DNA from: Paludibacteraceae bacterium | GTDB lineage: Bacteria; Bacteroidota; Bacteroidia; Bacteroidales; Paludibacteraceae | Direction of reading: 5' to 3' | Assembly: GCA_024689005.1 (NCBI GenBank) | Contig: JAILDU010000043.1 | Span: forward strand, 1 to 64,000 | DNA: 64,000 nucleotides | In this document: piece by piece, positions 18,736 to 29,031 of the stretch | Numbering within the stretch: position 1 is the stretch's first letter | Layout: the number at the start of each line of letters is the position of its first letter | The notes under the pieces: generated by a model | What the model was told of the DNA's origin: nothing | What the model saw: the letters and a program-made list of their open reading frames with translations, nothing else | The model's database searches: none | Position numbers and translations under genes: made by a program

Positions 18736-21700
18736 ATGAGAAAAAAATTGTATAGCATGTTGGCGGCTATAGTAGCTGCGACAATGAGTCTCAGTGCCCA
18801 GACTGTAGTGATTGACGAAGGTTTTGAGAATGGAATCCAAGAAGATGTGTGGACCCAAGAGTTTGTCTCGGGTCATATGGCTTGGTCGGTAGAGAGTGTT
18901 GATGACAATCTTTCATATCCTGCTACTGTATTTCAGGGCACGCATCGTGCCTATCTTCGCAATACAACGGGGCAAACCCAAGGCTATGTTACCCGCCTGG
19001 TCAGCAAGGTGATGGATCTTAGCCCGGATGCAATATATCGCCCGGAGTTGATTTTCTCATATGCAAATCCGCGCTGGGGAGCGTATCGTGATACACTCCG
19101 TGTTCTTTATAGAACTTCACAAACAGATAAATGGCAACTTATCAACGAGTATTCTAGGGGTACTACTAATTGGGAAAGAGTAGTTCTCCCTTTGCCAAGT
19201 GTGAGTTCCACTTGCCAAATTGCTTTTGAGGCATCAGAGAGTTTAGGTCGAGGTATCGTGTTGGATAGTGTTTTGCTGCGTTCTGAGCCGTTGTGCACTG
19301 TCCCGTATGATCTCGGAGTTGTTAACAAAGGAGCCGGTCGTGTAGAAGTCTATTGGATGGCTAGTTGGGATGCTTATTTTTTTGAGTTGATTGTAAGCAA
19401 AGAAAAAATCAATCCCAATGAGGTAGAATCTGTTGATCCGTCTGTGATTGCTTATCACGGGCAGGTCGATGGATGGACTTTTTCTCACGATCTTACATTG
19501 ATTCCAGGCGAGACATACTACATGTACGTCCGCTCCTTGTGTGACCGAGAGATAAGCGCTTGGAGTAGTGAGACATCTGCGGATGGTCCGTTCCAATTCC
19601 GTGTCCAAACTACAGCGCAAGTTCCCTATAATTGCACATTTTCTATACCGAGTACAGCCGCTGACCAAGCGCACGAACCCGGTTGGAGTTGGGGAAATAA
19701 TTTGGGAACAATTGACCCATATGTAAATTCCAAGACAACCAACAAGGCAACACTTGCATGTTATTCTCCTGATTCTACATCTTGCCTTATATTTTCGGGT
19801 GCAGATGCTAATCCCGAAACAGCCATTCCATATGGATCGTATGCTTATGCCGCTACGCCGGCGATGGTTGATTCGTTGAATACAAATTTCTCACTCTCTC
19901 AGTGTCAGGTCCGTTTCTGGAGTACGGTATATACATATGCGGGGCGTCAGTATGGACGTAGTTTGATAGTGGGAGTCATGGACAATCCTGAGGATATCAC
20001 TACCTTCGTCCCTATTGACACAGTTTATGTGTTGAACTCCAAGACATTTGTTGAGAACGTTGTTGATCTCTCTTCCTATCGTGGCAAAGGAGAATATGTG
20101 GGATTTAAGAGCCATTCTGATAAGCCAAACCTTATCTATATTGATAATGTAACGGTAGAGTATCGTCCTGCTGTGAACAAGGTTACGAAGATTTCCGTTA
20201 ACCCGCGCGATACCTATGCCGATATTACTTGGAAGGGCAATGCTTCCTCATATAATGTGCTGGTTACCAATACGGAGGTAGATCCGGCAAATCCTGCATC
20301 TACTGCCGTTGTCGCTAGAGCTAATGTAACAACTAACAATTACCATTGTGAAGCACTTGAGCCGGATCATACATGGAAAAAACCATACTATGTTTATGTC
20401 CAGGCCGTAGGAGCGGAATGGTCTAATAGATGTCCGTTTATTACGATTGCATCCAAACGTACATTGCCGTACAAGTTTGATTTTGAGCAAACTCCCGGTA
20501 CAACAGGGATGAGTTTGTTTAGTAATAATTCCGTCTATCCTCAGACCACAACAACCAATTATTATAAGGGTAGAAAATGTTTGTATCTGAGTAAGGTTGC
20601 AGGCATGGATACTTGGGTCACATTGCCGATGGTTGATAATTTGGATAGTACACAAGTCAAATTTTATCTCAGCGGTTCTAACCAATATACACGTTCACAT
20701 GCTATTGTGGGTGTAATGACTAACCCAATGAATATCAATACATTTATCCCGGTAGCAGATTTCAAGTTGTCTGCTAGAGGTTATTCAATGTGCTACGCCA
20801 ATTTCAAAAATTATTCCGGACCGAATGGAGTCATTGCTATTGTTTGGGGAGACGTGGCTGGCATGTCGCAACCTACGATGAATTATATAGACGAATTGAG
20901 TGTGGAGTCATTGCTTGATTGTATCCCCCCTGAGCACGTACAATTAGATGTGCTTCCTGATTCGATGACTATCCGTTGGGACGCTAGTCGGGCAGATAAT
21001 TGGGATGTCGTGATATCTCGCAATGCCTTGAGTGCTGACCAGAAGGAACTAGAATTGGCAGAGTTGTCCGCACTAAACTCTGTGGTATATGCCAATACAC
21101 TGACATGGGACCAACCGACCCAGAATCCTACTTTTGGTTTCGGTGGACTTACTCCGCATACTAACTATTATTTCTACGTACGTACGGGTTGTTACGGTGA
21201 AACTACATGGTGGACCGAGTATCAATTCGAGACTCCATGTAGAGATGCTGCATTCCCATTTAGAGATGATTTTGATAGTTACGCTAATGGTGCTACAGAG
21301 ATTGGATGTTGGAAACTAAAGAACTATAAGGGCGTTGGCTATCCTAAAGTATTAAGCGTCAGTTCAAATAATCTGCTTAACTTGGTGTCTAGTGATTCCA
21401 AGGATCGTAGTCTTGCTGTCATGCCACCGGTCGATGGAGACCTTAGTGATATGATGCTTGTGTTCGAGACGCGTTCGAGAGAACTGCGAAGTACCAAGTC
21501 TGTAATTCATGTGGGCACAATAGGTAATGTTGATGACCCCGATTCGTTTGTTCCGTTTGCTACTATAAACAACTCTGTTGGCGAAATCAATACTGTGAGA
21601 CTATTCCTGTCGGACTATAATTTAGTTCACAATCAGATTGCATTCTCATCCGGTGTTAAAGACAGAGAGGTAACCAGTGACGTAGTAATTGATAACGTAG

Positions 21701-24700
21701 AGTTGCGTGATGCTAAGTGTACCGAGGCATATGACATGCGTCAGACTGCATCAACAGCTCATTCCGTTGATTTTGATTGGAGTGGTAATGCTGTTAATAA
21801 TCAGTGGAGAGTTATTGTGTTGAGGCTGCCTATGCGAAACGGAACCTACGACCCGCGTGAAGCAATTGTAGATGACTCGCTTGTTGTCGGCAATACGTTC
21901 CATGTCACAGGTCTGGATCCTATTTGTTTCTATTATGTTTATGTGCGTCCTGATTGTGCAGCCGGATATAGTGTGCTTGAGGTGCAAACGGGATGTGAAC
22001 TGCTCAACCCGAATAAACCTAATAAAGAAACTTTTGAGTCTTACCAAAGCAGTTCTGTTGGTAACTCTGAATATCAGGCTTCATGCTGGACGGCTGATAA
22101 AGCACATGCGTTTATATGCAGCAATAGACAATATGCCGCATCAGGAAGCAATGTATATAAGCTTTCCTCAACAAAGGAGATGATGCTTCCTTCATACATT
22201 GCTTCGCCGGCTATAGACTGTCGGTCTATGTCGGAACTGACTGTAAGTTTCTCATACTCTGGAGATTCTTATTCGTGGATGATAATAGGTGTAATGAGTG
22301 ACCCTTATGATCTGAGTTCTTTTGTTGCTTTAGATTCTATAGAGTGCCGGAATACCGTAGATACTCGAACAATATCCTTGAGCGAGTATGCAAGTCGTAT
22401 CCCTTCCGATGCACGTCATTTCGCATGGAGAACGTCGTATCGTACTACCGCTTCTCTTTATATTGATGATGTGTCTATTGTCAGACTGACGTGCCCCTCT
22501 ACCAACCCGAGATTCTCAAGGTTGACGCAGCATAGTGTGCGTGTCCACAGTGGCCTCTATGAAGATATATCATGGAAGTTGTTGGTAACCTCATTGCCAT
22601 TGAATATTGATTCCCTTAATAGCGAGACATATGCCTTGCCTCCATCATTTGTTACTACTGTTGATAGCCGTTCTACTGAAGTAACGGGATTAGAGGCAGG
22701 AACGCGCTATTATGTCTATACATCAACTGATTGCGGATCAGAAATATCGCTATGGAACTCAGTTTCGTTTGTTACACCATGCACTGCGCAAACTCCTGAT
22801 GCCTTAGGAACGATTACTTTCTCTGAAGATCAAGGATTCGTCCCAGGAACGAAAGGTAATATGCAATGCTGGAGAGTGGGAAGCTCTTCGTCTGCTACGC
22901 CGGAGTATATACCGCATATTGAGAAGTCGATTTCCATTATGCATAATGGTTACAACTATCTTAAGTTGCAAGATTATGTTCTTTCGTACTCTACTTTTAG
23001 CTATACGGGTGCGCATGCAGTTATGCCCGAACTGAGTGTTGATTCCATTCGTCACTATCAGGTTAATTTCTGGGCTCGTGGTGACAAATCCATTGTTAAC
23101 AATCGGATTATAGTGGGCGTAACCACTGATCCTGCGGATATGTCTACTTTTACTGCAGTAGATACGATTTCTTTGGATCAATCGGAATGGAGAACTTACC
23201 ATGTTCTGCTTGACTCATACCAAGGAGATTTCTTGGGTGTGCATGGTAAGTATATCACCTTCTATTCCAATTTCGGAATTAGCAATATAGCGTATATCTC
23301 CGAGGTTTCGGTTCATCGGATACCTACTTGTATTGAGCCGTCTTCTTTCTCGGTGGACAACGTGGGTGAGAATACTGCAACCGTAAGTTGGACCGGCAAT
23401 CAGAAGTCATATCGCTTATTAGTAGCAGATAGGGAATTATTAGAAGCAGAGAAACCGACCTATCATTATGTAGTTGATTCTCTGGTCTCCCATTCTAATC
23501 ATGTGTCGATTGGTGGATTGAAACTGGCAACTGACTACCATGTTTATGCGCAAGGTATCTGTCAGGATGGTGATAGCAGCGCAATATCTCTTCAGTTTGC
23601 CTCATTCCGTACAGAGTGTCCGCATACCATCGGCTACCCGTTGCCATATGTCGAAAAATTTGATACTTACGCAAATAACGAGCATAATCCGGGTTGTTGG
23701 CTATTCCTAAGCACCAACACAAGTGAGTATGAGTATCCTAAAATTGAGCAGGTAAATGGTACAAAAGTCTTAGAATTGTATTCTGCCAATAGTGCCAGTT
23801 CGCTGGCAATGATGCCGTTAGTTAGTGGAACAATGCAAAATCAAATATTGTCTTTTGATGCGCGTCCGACGGCCGGTGTTTCTTCTAGATTGTATCTTGG
23901 CACAATCGCTGATTCAGGAGATCCTCGTTCTTTCGTAGTATTCGACTCTTTGACTCTTCCTGTCTCTAATGATTTCAAACATTATGAGATTGAATTGGCT
24001 GACTATAATTTGCCCAACAGGCACATTGCTTTTACTTGCGGATTTGATATGAGCAAAAGCTCTTTCCTGTCCAATAATGCTTACTTAGACAATATCAAGT
24101 TGGATAAGATACCTACTTGTCTGGCTCCGGCAATTAATGTGGCTGAGACGTCATACAATTCGATTAAGTTAAATATTGCTCCTGCTAACGAGCATCATCT
24201 ATCGTGTGAGATAGTCTCAATCGTAGATTCTGTGTATGCTTCGATCAACGATATCTATTCCTATTTGGACACTGTACGTGGTACAGTTTTGACCGACAAT
24301 GCTAATCCAATCATATCGGGATTGCAACCGGCTACTCCTTACTATATATACGTGCGTGCGCTGTGCGAAGGAGGGGAAAGTTATAGTGCCTGGAGCAAAG
24401 AGCCGCTTATAGTATCAACGAAGTACTATTATCGCGATAGTTATTTCTTTGGATTCGAGAAGAGCGAGCCTTGGATTCGTAGTTCCTATTCGACGAGCGA
24501 TAATTATTACATCCATCCGGCGTTGGTAACTGGTCGTGATGCGTTCAATGTGACAGATTCGTATAATTATTACCCGTATAGCATTAGCAATAATGCCGGA
24601 CATCTCTATTCTTATACGAACGAAGGAGCATTGCTGATGCATTCATCACGCAATTACAATGGTGGTTACATCGTTTTCCCTGCTATTGAAGATGCACAAG

Positions 24701-27700
24701 ATCGTTCCTTTGAGTTCAAGGCACGTCCGGCATCAATCAATGCAGAAACACACATGCCGGAAACTTCTGCTAATGCAATTTTGGAGATAGGTCTGATAGA
24801 TAAAAATAAGGACTTTGATACCTACAAACTGCTTGCAACGATTAATCTAAGCAGGCTGGATGGCTCATCAGAGGCGACGCAGGAGAATGAGTATCTATTT
24901 GGTTCATATACATTGGATCTGAATGCGGCTATTGTTGCGTCCAAGCAGATAGTGTTCCATGCTCCAAAGCAGCCGCAAGGTATCTCCGATATCTATATTG
25001 ATGATGTGACATTAGGAACTTCAAAAGGTTATAGCCTTGTCTCGTTTACTCGCATCTTGGAAGGAAACGATAACGCAAAAATCGAGTGGGCGAATATCGG
25101 AGGGCCGTGGGACCTATTCGTGATGGATGCTCATAATGATACGATAGCTCGTTTCAATAATCTATCTTCTACTTCGCAGGTTGTCGAAGGACTCATTCCT
25201 CATTCGGAATATACTGCAGTACTGAAGGCTGCTAATGTCCCGTCCGAATCTGGCTATATCACATCGGCAACCCGCGTATTCCAAACTACATGCCCTACGC
25301 AGGAGGCGAATGATGATGGAGAGTTTGTTTGGAATTTCGATGATGCAAACGATTGGGTTACCGGTGACATACTTGAAGGAACTCCTTCTGACTCTCTCTA
25401 TCTGCAACCGGCATGTTTTGCGGTGGTAACAACTAACGCGGCTCCCGCTAATGGATATCAGTGGTTGATTCAGCGCAAAGGCTATAATTACTATTCTGCC
25501 GCAGTACCGAGTCAGTCCTATTCTAACTATGAAGTAGGTCTTGACAATAGTAATGCTGTGCGTATTTTCTCCGACAAGAAACATCTTGGCTCATATCTGG
25601 TATTGCCAGAGATGAAGTGTGATTTCGATACGATGATGATTGAATTCTATGGTCGTTGTTTCGCTAACTACGATGAATCAGCTTCTGTGTCTAACCGAGG
25701 AAAGATTGTTGATGTATCCTATTTGGGACCTCAGTATAGCCAATCACTTGTAGTGGGCACGTTGGCTAGTCCCAAAGATATAACCACATTAGAAGTGTTG
25801 GATACATTGTCCTATCGCTATACTGGTTTGAAGGAGGGAGACAACGTAAATGATGATCCGGCTGGCAAACATTACTGGGAAAAGATGCAATTGCCGCTGA
25901 CGGGTGCAAAAGGCAAATATATTGTGCTTTTCCAACCGGCAGAAGGTCTGTTCTTCGTGGACAATCTAAGTATTAAGCCGATTGGTAGCACATTGTTTGC
26001 TCCTACAGAGTTGCGAGTAGATGTTGCCGCTGCAACATCGGCTGAACTATCATGGCATGCACATCACCCTACTTTGTCTTCTGTTGTGGTTGTCCTTGAT
26101 GCTACGGGTAGCAATGAGATTATTCGCGACACAGTGGTTGGCAATACCTATTCAGTAACCGGACTTAGCGGAGGAACGTCTTATCAATGTTATGTATATC
26201 AGACCGATGGAATACATGACGGACAATCTTCTGCATCTCTATATTTTGCAACTGAATGCGTGGCGATTACGCCTGCTTACACTTGTGGCTTCGAACAGGA
26301 GAACGGATGGAGTTTGTTAAAAGATCAATTAGGACAAGTAGCAAAACAAACTCTATGTTGGACTTATGCTGATGCTGCAAATAATAACTGGAACGGTAGC
26401 TATGACGCAGCTAACGTGGAGAATGCTGGCGCGTATAGGTATAGTTATTCCGGTACATCTGCGGTATTCATGCATGGTGTGAAAGGAAGCAAGATCTCTT
26501 ACCAGCCGTATATCGCTATGCCTGCAATGGACATTGCGGCTTACGATACGTTGCAAGTCTCCTTCTGGATGCGACCGGCAAATGTGAGTGCTTCGACCGG
26601 TAAAGTTGTAGAGTCATTCACAGGTAGTAATTATGCCAAGTCGATTATCATTGGTACGATGACGGATCCAAGCGATGCTTCCACTTTTATGCCGATAGAT
26701 ACGGTTACCTACGACGGCCAATTGTCAACGGGCGATGTGGCTTCTGTTGAGAATAACTTCCTCTATCAGAAAATGAAGGTTGCATTAGTTGGGGCAACTG
26801 GTTCGTATGTGGCATTTATGACTTCGTTCCAAGAGAAAGAAAAATCTGCGTATAAAACGCACGACTGCATCTATTTGGATGACATCGCCTTTTCGCACAT
26901 AAGCGAATGTGCAGACCCGACCGATTTGACATTGGTTCAAGCCGGATCAACCTCTGCTACACTTCAATGGACAGGAAACGATCCGAATGCTGCATATCTG
27001 TTACAAGTCTCAACAGACCCGTCATTTGTTCAACCGAATGCGTTTGTGTTTAATGATATAGTGCGTACGAATCAGTATACAGTTACCGGTTTGCAGAGTC
27101 TTACCGGTTACGCATGGCGCGTACAGAGTATCTGTAGTGGAAACAGAGGAGAAAGCTGGTTCTCTCGTAAATCAACATTCACTACTATACGTAGCCCGTA
27201 TCACTTGGAGCAATTTGATGCTATTCCGTCTGATTGGCTATTCAGTAATGTCAGATGTGATTCTACTATAAATGGCGTAGCCATAGCCACTGGTGTAGAT
27301 TCCCATGACTTCAGTCGTGCAACGAATAATTTTGGTTTGCAAAGTCCGCACTATGTTGCTAAATGTCATACTAACTCTTCCAACTGGTTGATATCTCCGG
27401 CTTTCTATATTTCCGACAAGGACAGCGTACATTTGTCTCTTGACCTGGCCTTAACAGCATGTAATGCGGCCAATGTTCCTACAGCTTCGCCTGCTACAGA
27501 GGAAAACCTAAAGGATGACTATCAGTTCCTTATTATTGTTTCCGAAGATGGGGGGTCAACGTGGAATGTAAAGAATATCATAGCGACATGGAAAGGTAAG
27601 CAGTTACTTAATTTACCTGCTACCGGAACTAACCTTCGACTCAGCCTTGCTCGGTACGCAGGAAAGAGTGTTCGCTTTGGTTTCTACCGAGGAGCTAATT

Positions 27701-28593
27701 CGACGTCTACTACGGGAGTGGCTGTACATGTGGACAATTTCCGCTTGGCATATTTCAATAAAATTGCTGATCGTATATCTACTTGTATGTATGAGGATGT
27801 ACAGGTGGGAGATATATCACTCTCCGGTGATGAAATCAAGCCGGGTATCTATTCTTTCCCAACGACCTCTTTCGCAACGGACCAGGAAGCAAGAAATGGT
27901 GCATTTGATGTCGTCAATGCTACAGAAATAGAAGTGTTTGAAGAAGCCCGTACGATAATGTATGATACGATCTGTCAAGGAGAGACCTACACGGATGCTA
28001 ATTTCCAATGTATTAATCAATCTAAGCCATATGATAGAAGGTTAACTTCCATTCATGGATGTGATAGTATAGTAACGCTGAATTTATATGTAAAGCCGCG
28101 TTCGTATGCAGAGGAGGAAACAGCACTCATCTGTCGTGGAGAGATCTTCGAATGGCATGGCCATCAGTATGATCGTGCAGGCGTGTACCGTGATACTGCG
28201 GTGTCTGTCATCGGGTGCGATAGCATAGAGACATTAATTCTCTCGTATATGGGAGCAGAAGATACTATATTTGATGCTACGCAGATTTTTGACAATGAAC
28301 TTCCATTCACGTATACTAATGTTTCGCATCCGTACATCATTGGGCAGGCTCCTATCTTTTATCCGGTCGGAACGCCTTATGGTGAATACAAGGACACTGT
28401 AATGGTGCAAGGAACGACATGTACTGCTCCGTTGGTTCATACATTGACCATCATCAAGAGTGATGGTATAGAAGATGTCAACGCTGAGCGTAGCGGAGCT
28501 AGAAAGATTCTCTACCAAGACAATATGTACATCATCATTAACGATGAATGGTACAATGTCTCCGGTCAGATAGTATCCGACCCACGCAAATAG
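18736..28593 (+). CDS. Giant fibronectin III / jelly-roll surface protein, 3,285 aa
   Basis: This is the largest gene in the window. A signal peptide (about 1-21, ending SLSAQ) precedes alternating jelly-roll and fibronectin III modules. Ten fibronectin copies can be counted from strands such as ETYYMYVRSLC, TNYYFYVRTGC, TRYYVYTSTDC and TPYYIYVRALC. Late in the chain is an Asp-box-like DGGSTW. Two modules of the 'DTICQGE ... GCDS' type follow (about residues 3070-3175). The tail is the short form: KILYQDNMYIIINDEWYNVSG and a few residues, without the second half of a canonical T9SS domain. It is a monocistronic unit, with its own promoter and a UUCG hairpin just after it. An adhesin-like role is inference, as no catalytic motif was found. 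Confidence 0.88.
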   Translation: MRKKLYSMLAAIVAATMSLSAQTVVIDEGFENGIQEDVWTQEFVSGHMAWSVESVDDNLSYPATVFQGTHRAYLRNTTGQTQGYVTRLVSKVMDLSPDAIYRPELIFSYANPRWGAYRDTLRVLYRTSQTDKWQLINEYSRGTTNWERVVLPLPSVSSTCQIAFEASESLGRGIVLDSVLLRSEPLCTVPYDLGVVNKGAGRVEVYWMASWDAYFFELIVSKEKINPNEVESVDPSVIAYHGQVDGWTFSHDLTLIPGETYYMYVRSLCDREISAWSSETSADGPFQFRVQTTAQVPYNCTFSIPSTAADQAHEPGWSWGNNLGTIDPYVNSKTTNKATLACYSPDSTSCLIFSGADANPETAIPYGSYAYAATPAMVDSLNTNFSLSQCQVRFWSTVYTYAGRQYGRSLIVGVMDNPEDITTFVPIDTVYVLNSKTFVENVVDLSSYRGKGEYVGFKSHSDKPNLIYIDNVTVEYRPAVNKVTKISVNPRDTYADITWKGNASSYNVLVTNTEVDPANPASTAVVARANVTTNNYHCEALEPDHTWKKPYYVYVQAVGAEWSNRCPFITIASKRTLPYKFDFEQTPGTTGMSLFSNNSVYPQTTTTNYYKGRKCLYLSKVAGMDTWVTLPMVDNLDSTQVKFYLSGSNQYTRSHAIVGVMTNPMNINTFIPVADFKLSARGYSMCYANFKNYSGPNGVIAIVWGDVAGMSQPTMNYIDELSVESLLDCIPPEHVQLDVLPDSMTIRWDASRADNWDVVISRNALSADQKELELAELSALNSVVYANTLTWDQPTQNPTFGFGGLTPHTNYYFYVRTGCYGETTWWTEYQFETPCRDAAFPFRDDFDSYANGATEIGCWKLKNYKGVGYPKVLSVSSNNLLNLVSSDSKDRSLAVMPPVDGDLSDMMLVFETRSRELRSTKSVIHVGTIGNVDDPDSFVPFATINNSVGEINTVRLFLSDYNLVHNQIAFSSGVKDREVTSDVVIDNVELRDAKCTEAYDMRQTASTAHSVDFDWSGNAVNNQWRVIVLRLPMRNGTYDPREAIVDDSLVVGNTFHVTGLDPICFYYVYVRPDCAAGYSVLEVQTGCELLNPNKPNKETFESYQSSSVGNSEYQASCWTADKAHAFICSNRQYAASGSNVYKLSSTKEMMLPSYIASPAIDCRSMSELTVSFSYSGDSYSWMIIGVMSDPYDLSSFVALDSIECRNTVDTRTISLSEYASRIPSDARHFAWRTSYRTTASLYIDDVSIVRLTCPSTNPRFSRLTQHSVRVHSGLYEDISWKLLVTSLPLNIDSLNSETYALPPSFVTTVDSRSTEVTGLEAGTRYYVYTSTDCGSEISLWNSVSFVTPCTAQTPDALGTITFSEDQGFVPGTKGNMQCWRVGSSSSATPEYIPHIEKSISIMHNGYNYLKLQDYVLSYSTFSYTGAHAVMPELSVDSIRHYQVNFWARGDKSIVNNRIIVGVTTDPADMSTFTAVDTISLDQSEWRTYHVLLDSYQGDFLGVHGKYITFYSNFGISNIAYISEVSVHRIPTCIEPSSFSVDNVGENTATVSWTGNQKSYRLLVADRELLEAEKPTYHYVVDSLVSHSNHVSIGGLKLATDYHVYAQGICQDGDSSAISLQFASFRTECPHTIGYPLPYVEKFDTYANNEHNPGCWLFLSTNTSEYEYPKIEQVNGTKVLELYSANSASSLAMMPLVSGTMQNQILSFDARPTAGVSSRLYLGTIADSGDPRSFVVFDSLTLPVSNDFKHYEIELADYNLPNRHIAFTCGFDMSKSSFLSNNAYLDNIKLDKIPTCLAPAINVAETSYNSIKLNIAPANEHHLSCEIVSIVDSVYASINDIYSYLDTVRGTVLTDNANPIISGLQPATPYYIYVRALCEGGESYSAWSKEPLIVSTKYYYRDSYFFGFEKSEPWIRSSYSTSDNYYIHPALVTGRDAFNVTDSYNYYPYSISNNAGHLYSYTNEGALLMHSSRNYNGGYIVFPAIEDAQDRSFEFKARPASINAETHMPETSANAILEIGLIDKNKDFDTYKLLATINLSRLDGSSEATQENEYLFGSYTLDLNAAIVASKQIVFHAPKQPQGISDIYIDDVTLGTSKGYSLVSFTRILEGNDNAKIEWANIGGPWDLFVMDAHNDTIARFNNLSSTSQVVEGLIPHSEYTAVLKAANVPSESGYITSATRVFQTTCPTQEANDDGEFVWNFDDANDWVTGDILEGTPSDSLYLQPACFAVVTTNAAPANGYQWLIQRKGYNYYSAAVPSQSYSNYEVGLDNSNAVRIFSDKKHLGSYLVLPEMKCDFDTMMIEFYGRCFANYDESASVSNRGKIVDVSYLGPQYSQSLVVGTLASPKDITTLEVLDTLSYRYTGLKEGDNVNDDPAGKHYWEKMQLPLTGAKGKYIVLFQPAEGLFFVDNLSIKPIGSTLFAPTELRVDVAAATSAELSWHAHHPTLSSVVVVLDATGSNEIIRDTVVGNTYSVTGLSGGTSYQCYVYQTDGIHDGQSSASLYFATECVAITPAYTCGFEQENGWSLLKDQLGQVAKQTLCWTYADAANNNWNGSYDAANVENAGAYRYSYSGTSAVFMHGVKGSKISYQPYIAMPAMDIAAYDTLQVSFWMRPANVSASTGKVVESFTGSNYAKSIIIGTMTDPSDASTFMPIDTVTYDGQLSTGDVASVENNFLYQKMKVALVGATGSYVAFMTSFQEKEKSAYKTHDCIYLDDIAFSHISECADPTDLTLVQAGSTSATLQWTGNDPNAAYLLQVSTDPSFVQPNAFVFNDIVRTNQYTVTGLQSLTGYAWRVQSICSGNRGESWFSRKSTFTTIRSPYHLEQFDAIPSDWLFSNVRCDSTINGVAIATGVDSHDFSRATNNFGLQSPHYVAKCHTNSSNWLISPAFYISDKDSVHLSLDLALTACNAANVPTASPATEENLKDDYQFLIIVSEDGGSTWNVKNIIATWKGKQLLNLPATGTNLRLSLARYAGKSVRFGFYRGANSTSTTGVAVHVDNFRLAYFNKIADRISTCMYEDVQVGDISLSGDEIKPGIYSFPTTSFATDQEARNGAFDVVNATEIEVFEEARTIMYDTICQGETYTDANFQCINQSKPYDRRLTSIHGCDSIVTLNLYVKPRSYAEEETALICRGEIFEWHGHQYDRAGVYRDTAVSVIGCDSIETLILSYMGAEDTIFDATQIFDNELPFTYTNVSHPYIIGQAPIFYPVGTPYGEYKDTVMVQGTTCTAPLVHTLTIIKSDGIEDVNAERSGARKILYQDNMYIIINDEWYNVSGQIVSDPRK

Positions 28594-28603
28594 CATTAAT
28601 AAT

Positions 28604-28635
28604 CATCAAGGGCTACCTTCGGGTGGCCCTTGATG
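28604..28635 (+). terminator. UUCG-tetraloop hairpin terminator
   Basis: A 14-bp stem (28604-28617 with 28622-28635, one G-U pair) closes on a C(TTCG)G tetraloop, a classic very stable RNA loop, 10 nt after the 3,285-aa gene. Confidence 0.8.
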
Positions 28636-28768
28636 GTTATGTTCCCGAGATGGTCGCGGTGCTATAAGTATGCGGTACCATATTAGTACTGATGCGATAA
28701 AATTAGACAAAAACCGAGAAAACATTTTCTCGTACATTGTCCCTTTGTCCATCTCCTGTCCCACGCCC

Positions 28769-28803
28769 CCGTAACCTATAACCCATTCCCCGTAACCTCT
28801 CAC
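28769..28803 (+). repeat. Degenerate 7-nt tandem repeat
   Basis: Five 7-nt units in register (ccgtaac, ctataac, ccattcc, ccgtaac, ctctcac). The first and fourth are identical and 21 nt apart. It lies upstream of the promoter. Confidence 0.5.
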
Positions 28804-28863
28804 CTTCAATTGCAATCTCTGTTTGTCAAAATCAAAGAAATTTACTCTTTGTTGCGCAAAATG

Positions 28864-28895
28864 TTGCCAGAACATAAAAAAAATGCTAACTTTGC
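28864..28895 (+). promoter_or_regulatory. Bacteroidota-type promoter for 1,620-aa protein
   Basis: The -7 box TAACTTTGC (28887-28895) and TTG (28864-28866) are 20 nt apart, the same arrangement and the same -7 sequence as at 18606-18637. Confidence 0.75.
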
Positions 28896-29031
28896 AGCCG
28901 TTTTTCGTTGTTTTAAAAGCAATTTGTGATTTTTTGTAGAAAAACACGATTTTTTTGTAAAGTCTGTTACTTGTTATGAAACTAATTAGTAGTTTGTTTA
29001 TTTTTATATTAATTCTTTAAAATCAAAGCTT

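Larger units (their letters stand above)
28594..29031. other. 438-nt gene-free stretch between two giants
   Basis: No credible gene is present. The stretch holds the UUCG terminator, a small palindrome (cgagaaaa / ttttctcg, 28715-28732), a degenerate heptad array (28769-28803), a promoter (28864-28895), and an A/T-rich leader of about 130 nt before ATG 29032. The leader is longer than the other leaders here and could have regulatory structure, but none was recognised. Confidence 0.7.

Noticed and set aside
28606-28947. A minus-strand 113-codon frame in the gap between the two giants
   Set aside because: It covers the UUCG terminator, the heptad array and the plus-strand promoter, and has a low-complexity composition.
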